38,358 nt of DNA from an uncultured Desulfuromonadales bacterium. GTDB taxonomy: Bacteria > Desulfobacterota > Desulfuromonadia > Desulfuromonadales > Geopsychrobacteraceae. The stretch spans positions 1 to 38,358 of the forward strand of contig CALZHR010000132.1 of assembly GCA_945787335.1 (NCBI GenBank), in the 5' to 3' direction. The notes beneath the pieces are model-generated. The model saw only the letters and a list, made by a program, of their open reading frames with translations, was not told the origin of the DNA and ran no database searches. Of the stretch, positions 34,679 through 38,358 are shown piece after piece. Within the stretch, counting starts at the first letter, position 1, and the number at the start of each line of letters is the position of its first letter. The translations under genes and the position numbers were made by a program.

Positions 34679-36378
34679 TGCGGTCGATGAAGTGGCGCCA
34701 GCTCGGCGATATCCTGGTCAAGGACAAGGGATTGCCCGAGGAGATCGTTCGTCAGGCGCTGCGCGAGCAGGAAGTCAGCCACCTCAAGCTCGGTGAAATG
34801 CTGCGTGAAAGCGGCGCGGCCAGCAAGGAGGTGTTGGCCGAAGCCCTGGCGACCCAGAGCGGCATGGAATATATCGCCGAACCGGCCGTGAAGGCCTCGG
34901 CCCTGCACCTGTTGACCACCGTGCCGATCAGTTACGCCAAGGAGAATCTGGCGGTCCCGCTGGAGATCGAGGGGCAGACCATCCGCCTGGCGGTCGCCGA
35001 CCCGAACAATAACCGCATTCTCAACGACTTGTCGGTGCTGACCGGCTGCCGGATCGTCCCCTGCCTGGCCTCCCCCGACCGGCTGCTGCAGGCGATCAAC
35101 CAGGGCTACGAGACCCTCTCCGGCGGCGGCGATGACAGCATGGCGGAGATCCAGCAGGACGAGGTCGATATCGAGACCCTGCAGGTCGAGGACCTGATCG
35201 ACACCAGCGACGAGGCGCCGGTGATCCGTTTCGTCAACGGCCTGTTGACCCAGGCCTACCGCAAGCGGGCCAGCGATATCCACATCGAGCCGTTTGAAAA
35301 CGAGCTGGTGGTCCGCTACCGGGTCGACGGCGTGCTCTACGAGGTTCAGCGCCCGCCGTTTCGCGCCCTGCCGAATATCGTCTCGCGGCTGAAGATCATG
35401 GCCAACCTGGATATCGCCGAAAAACGTCTGCCGCAGGATGGTCGCTTCACCGTGCGGATCGCCGGCAAGCAGGCCGACATCCGCGTCTCGACCCTGCCGA
35501 CCGCCTTCGGCGAGCGGGTGGTGCTGCGCCTGCTCGACAAGAGCTCCGGGGTGCTGACCCTGGAGGATATCGGCGTCGAAGCCAGCCTGCTGCCGCAGAT
35601 TGATAAAATGATCGGCAAGAACCACGGCATCTTTCTGGTCACCGGTCCGACCGGCGCCGGGAAAACCACCACGCTCTACGCGGCGCTTTCGGCGATTAAT
35701 TCCCGCGCGCAGAACATCATCACCGTCGAGGACCCGATCGAATACCAGCTGAACGGGGTCGGGCAGATTCAGGTCAACCCGAAGATCGATCTGACCTTTG
35801 CTCAGGGGCTGCGCTCGATTCTGCGCCAGGACCCCGACGTGATCATGGTCGGCGAGATCCGCGACGGCGAAACCGCCAAGATCGCCGTGCAGGCGGCCTT
35901 GACCGGGCACATGGTGTTTTCCACCCTGCACACCAACGATTCGGCTGGTGCCCTGGCCCGGCTGGTGGAAATGGGGGTCGAGCCCTTCCTCGCCGCTTCG
36001 GCGTTGGTCGGGGTGCTGGCCCAGCGGCTGGTACGAACCATCTGCCCCAACTGCCGGGTCAGTTACCGTCCCGATCCGCAGCTCTTGACGGAGCTGGCCG
36101 ATGGCGGCGAAATTCCGACCGAGGCAACCTTCTACCGTGGTCGCGGTTGCAACAGCTGCATGCAGGTCGGCTACCTCGGGCGGACCGGGCTCTACGAACT
36201 GCTCGAAGTCAACGACTCGATCCGCCAGCTGGTCACCGGCAACGCTGATGCCGCCACCATTCGTCAGCAGGCGCTCAAGCAGGGGATGAAGACCCTCCGG
36301 CAGGCCGGGCTGGGCAAGGTGCTGACCGGTCAGACCACGGTGGAAGAAGTGCTGCGGGTGACTCAGGAGGAGATCTAG
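34678..36378 (+). CDS. gspE: Type II secretion ATPase GspE
   Basis: The cytoplasmic hexameric ATPase that powers pseudopilus assembly, 566 residues. The N-terminal GspE/MshE-type domain spans about 5-145 (RQLGDILVKDKGLP). The N2 domain (SDIHIEPFENELVVRYRVDG) is near 199-218. The RecA-like core has Walker A GPTGAGKTT (323-331), the Asp box EDPIEY (351-356) and Walker B IMVGEIRD (389-396), followed by the His box STLHTND. The tetracysteine zinc knuckle is Cys456, 459, 491, 494 (CPNC and CNSC). Position directly after gspD and before gspF supports GspE rather than the pilus ATPase PilB. Confidence 0.96.
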   Translation: MRSMKWRQLGDILVKDKGLPEEIVRQALREQEVSHLKLGEMLRESGAASKEVLAEALATQSGMEYIAEPAVKASALHLLTTVPISYAKENLAVPLEIEGQTIRLAVADPNNNRILNDLSVLTGCRIVPCLASPDRLLQAINQGYETLSGGGDDSMAEIQQDEVDIETLQVEDLIDTSDEAPVIRFVNGLLTQAYRKRASDIHIEPFENELVVRYRVDGVLYEVQRPPFRALPNIVSRLKIMANLDIAEKRLPQDGRFTVRIAGKQADIRVSTLPTAFGERVVLRLLDKSSGVLTLEDIGVEASLLPQIDKMIGKNHGIFLVTGPTGAGKTTTLYAALSAINSRAQNIITVEDPIEYQLNGVGQIQVNPKIDLTFAQGLRSILRQDPDVIMVGEIRDGETAKIAVQAALTGHMVFSTLHTNDSAGALARLVEMGVEPFLAASALVGVLAQRLVRTICPNCRVSYRPDPQLLTELADGGEIPTEATFYRGRGCNSCMQVGYLGRTGLYELLEVNDSIRQLVTGNADAATIRQQALKQGMKTLRQAGLGKVLTGQTTVEEVLRVTQEEI

Positions 36379-36379
36379 G

Positions 36380-37591
36380 GTGGCGTTGTACGAATATACC
36401 GCCTTTGATGCCCAGGGACGCCAGCAACGCGGCGTTATCGAAGCCACCGGCCAGAAGCTGGCCAGTCGCAAACTGCGCGATAAAGGGCTTTACCCGACCA
36501 GGTTGGCGACCGCTGCAAGCGGCAGGGAAACCGGTCGGCGCAGGATTCTTCTGCGCCGGGTCGATGTGGCGCAGCTGGGGGTCGCGACCCGGCAGCTCTC
36601 GACCATGCTGTCGGCCGGGATGCCGCTCGACGAGGCGCTGGCGACCGTTGCCGAACAGCAGGAACAGCCGCAGTTGAACACCGCGTTGTCGAGCGTGCGT
36701 GAGGATGTTTTGCAGGGCGGGGCCTTGCACCTGGCGCTGCAGGCCCATCCGCGAATCTTTCCGCCGATCTACACCCACATGGTGCAGGTCGGGGAGGCCA
36801 GCGGCACCCTCGACAAGGTCCTGCTGCAGCTGGCCGAGTTCATGGATGAGCAGGCCCGCTTCAATGCCCAGCTCAAGGCGGCGATGACCTACCCGCTGCT
36901 GATGTTTCTGGTCGGCAGCGGCGTGCTGCTGTTCCTGATGACCTTCGTGGTGCCGAAGATCACCCGGATGTTGGAAGATCTCGATCAGGCGCTGCCGCTG
37001 CCGACCCTCTGGCTGATGAACCTGAGCGGCTTTCTGGCGTCCTACTGGTGGCTGTTACTGATTCTGTCAGGACTATTGTTCTGGGCGGCGCGGCGGATGA
37101 TCGCCAGCGACAGGGGGCGGCTCTGGTACGATCAGCGGAAATTCCGCCTGCCGCTGCTCGGGCCTCTCGCTCTGCAGAACGCCACCGCCCGCTTCGCCCG
37201 CACCATGGCGACCCTGCTGCGCAGCGGGGTGCCCCTGCTGACCTCGCTGGAGATCGTCCAGGGGCTGCTCGGCAACCGCTACCTGCAGCAGGCGCTGGAT
37301 CGGGTGCGGGAGCAGGTCACCGAAGGGGCCGGCCTGGCTGAACCGCTGCGCCAGGCGCGGGTGTTTCCGTTAATGCTGCCGCAGATGGCGGCGGTCGGCG
37401 AACGCAGCGGCGAGCTGGAAGGGATGCTGCTGAAGGTGGCGGAAATTTACGAACATCAGGTCCAGACCCGGTTGACTGCTATGATGTCCTTACTGGAGCC
37501 GCTGATGATCCTGCTGATGGGTTCTGTGGTCGGTTTCATTGTGCTGGCCATTTTGCTGCCGATTTTTCAGGCCAGCCAGGGGATGGGCTAA
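36380..37591 (+). CDS. gspF: Type II secretion platform protein GspF
   Basis: A 403-residue polytopic inner-membrane platform protein of the type II system. It has two repeats of the GspF domain, about 70-190 and 270-395, each with the family pattern (TRQLSTMLSAGMPLDEALAT; ARTMATLLRSGVPLLTSLEI, followed by AVGERSGELEGML). Three membrane segments lie at about 168-190, 218-240 and 370-395. The N-terminal cytoplasmic arm starts YEYTAFDAQGRQQRG, typical of GspF. The start is GTG at 36380 with AGGAGG nine bases upstream, and the gene begins one base after the gspE stop. Confidence 0.95.
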   Translation: MALYEYTAFDAQGRQQRGVIEATGQKLASRKLRDKGLYPTRLATAASGRETGRRRILLRRVDVAQLGVATRQLSTMLSAGMPLDEALATVAEQQEQPQLNTALSSVREDVLQGGALHLALQAHPRIFPPIYTHMVQVGEASGTLDKVLLQLAEFMDEQARFNAQLKAAMTYPLLMFLVGSGVLLFLMTFVVPKITRMLEDLDQALPLPTLWLMNLSGFLASYWWLLLILSGLLFWAARRMIASDRGRLWYDQRKFRLPLLGPLALQNATARFARTMATLLRSGVPLLTSLEIVQGLLGNRYLQQALDRVREQVTEGAGLAEPLRQARVFPLMLPQMAAVGERSGELEGMLLKVAEIYEHQVQTRLTAMMSLLEPLMILLMGSVVGFIVLAILLPIFQASQGMG

Positions 37592-37610
37592 CGACTTATG
37601 GAGAGACGAA

Positions 37611-38051
37611 ATGAAAAGTGAAAGAAGGACCAATCAACGTGGTTTCACCCTGATTGAAATCATGGTGGTGGTGGTCATCCTCGGGATCCTCGCCGGCATT
37701 GTCGTTCCGCGCCTGCTCGATCGTCCCGAAGAGGCCCGCCGGACCAAGGCGGCGGTACAGATCCGCAGCCTTGAAGAAGCGCTCGGCCTGTTCAAGCTGG
37801 ATAACGGCTTTTACCCGACGACTGATCAGGGACTTAAAGCGCTGGTGGAAAAACCGGGCAGCGGTCGCATCCCGGCCCGCTACCGGGCCGGTGGTTACAT
37901 CAAGAAGGTTCCGGTCGATCCCTGGGGGCAGCCCTATGTCTATCTCTCACCCGGCGCGCATGGAGATTTCGACCTGTTCTCTTACGGTCCGGACGGAGAG
38001 TCGGGGGGAGAAGGTGAGAACGCCGATATTGCCAGCTGGAATCTCGACTGA
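37611..38051 (+). CDS. gspG: Major pseudopilin GspG
   Basis: A 146-residue major pseudopilin. The prepilin leader MKSERRTNQRG is cleaved before FTLIEIMVVVVILGILAGIV, with the conserved Glu at mature position 5. It contains the GspG-specific alpha-beta motifs TKAAVQIRSLEEALGLFKLD, NGFYPTTDQGLKALVEKP, KKVPVDPWGQPY and the C-terminal calcium-site region (FDLFSYGPDGESGGEGENADI, of which DLFSYGPDG is most conserved). The start is ATG at 37611 with GGAGAG upstream; an in-frame start at 37539 inside gspF is rejected because it would spoil the leader. The gene lies 19 bp after gspF. Confidence 0.96.
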   Translation: MKSERRTNQRGFTLIEIMVVVVILGILAGIVVPRLLDRPEEARRTKAAVQIRSLEEALGLFKLDNGFYPTTDQGLKALVEKPGSGRIPARYRAGGYIKKVPVDPWGQPYVYLSPGAHGDFDLFSYGPDGESGGEGENADIASWNLD

Positions 38052-38358
38052 TAGCTCCGGGTTTACCCTGATCGAGCTGGTGGTCGTGGTCACGCTGCTG
38101 GCTCTATTCAGTTTCATCAGCCTGCCGCTGCTGATGAATCAGGGTGAAGGAGAGAGCCGCCGCGAGCTGCGCCGACTGGCCGGGATGGTCAAGCAGCTTT
38201 ACAACGAGGCCACTCTGACCCGGGATGCGCATTTGCTGACCTTTGATCTGGAACGCAACAGTATGAGCTCGTTTCGTCTGCACAGTCGTGAAGGGCAGGT
38301 CGAGAAGCAGCCGCTCGGCGACGAAACCAGCCTTGAGCCGCTGCGTCTCAAGCAGGTC
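38014..38358 (+). CDS. gspH: Minor pseudopilin GspH, 3' end beyond the window
   Basis: An open frame from GTG 38014 to the window edge, 115 codons. It has a prepilin leader of 16 residues (MRTPILPAGISTDSSG) and a hydrophobic N-terminal helix FTLIELVVVVTLLALFSFIS with Glu5, so it is processed by the prepilin peptidase. The following soluble part (RRLAGMVKQLYNEATLTRDA, then HLLTFDLERN) fits the GspH minor pseudopilin. GTG overlaps the gspG end by 38 bp and has GGGGGAGAAG immediately upstream. GspH is the expected next gene after gspG, but other minor pseudopilins cannot be excluded with the C-terminus missing. Confidence 0.85.
   Translation, partial: MRTPILPAGISTDSSGFTLIELVVVVTLLALFSFISLPLLMNQGEGESRRELRRLAGMVKQLYNEATLTRDAHLLTFDLERNSMSSFRLHSREGQVEKQPLGDETSLEPLRLKQV

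Noticed and set aside
34636..36471. A 611-residue minus-strand open frame opposite gspE
   Set aside because: GspE is unmistakable on the other strand; the antisense frame is a composition shadow.
31724..38358. Type IV pilus assembly genes instead of type II secretion
   Set aside because: GspC with a PDZ-type domain, a GspD with N0-N3 domains, and GspG sequence hallmarks in the order C-D-E-F-G-H identify type II secretion.

Overview
The window looks like part of a chromosome from a delta-proteobacterium of the Desulfuromonadales type (Geobacter / Pelobacter / Desulfuromonas relatives). This is inferred from high GC, the gene repertoire (LarA homologue, small one-polypeptide siroheme reductase, rubredoxin-type domain, general secretion pathway genes) and the domain styles. 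I see no rRNA, tRNA, CRISPR array or complete insertion sequence. The one mobile-looking element is a 166 bp hairpin-like inverted repeat at 9756-9921.

Layout. Positions 1-1000 (minus): two small uncharacterised genes behind a good promoter. Positions 1328-7313: a LarA-family racemase (minus), then priA, a lipoprotein MltA murein transglycosylase and an Asp-nucleophile alpha/beta hydrolase (plus). The hydrolase overlaps a hybrid PAS histidine kinase ending at 9759, whose stop codon lies in the repeat element. Positions 9965-17888: a run of housekeeping and accessory genes. These are a Nudix hydrolase, a 48-residue lipoprotein with a CPSCG motif, a double-ACT regulator, a DUF2817 peptidase-like protein, a glutathionyl-hydroquinone reductase, a YceI protein divergent from a LysR regulator, a DUF188 protein, a TPR protein, a CBS-domain protein, a shikimate kinase-family protein, and a lipoprotein thiol peroxidase lacking the usual resolving cysteine.

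The most striking region is 17904-28253 (minus). It holds six genes, several overlapping by 4-7 bp: an alpha-E protein, a stand-alone circularly permuted ATP-grasp, a transglutaminase-fold protein, a fused ATP-grasp/alpha-E protein, an 1120-residue transglutaminase plus DUF2126 putative amidoligase, and another transglutaminase-fold protein. An uncharacterised lipoprotein gene lies just upstream on the same strand. Together they encode up to three predicted amide- or peptide-bond-forming domains and three Cys-His-Asp thiol hydrolase/transferase domains. This suggests a system that builds and trims a peptide tag or small peptide. Families like these are known from comparative genomics as probable amidoligase operons; I know of no established product.

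Positions 29133-31567: a quinone oxidoreductase-like MDR protein (minus), divergent from a two-gene redox operon (rubredoxin-type/DUF2231 membrane protein and a small siroheme [4Fe-4S] reductase) with a dyad in the shared intergenic region. From 31724 to the window end is a type II secretion operon in canonical order gspC-D-E-F-G-H, with gspH cut by the window edge.
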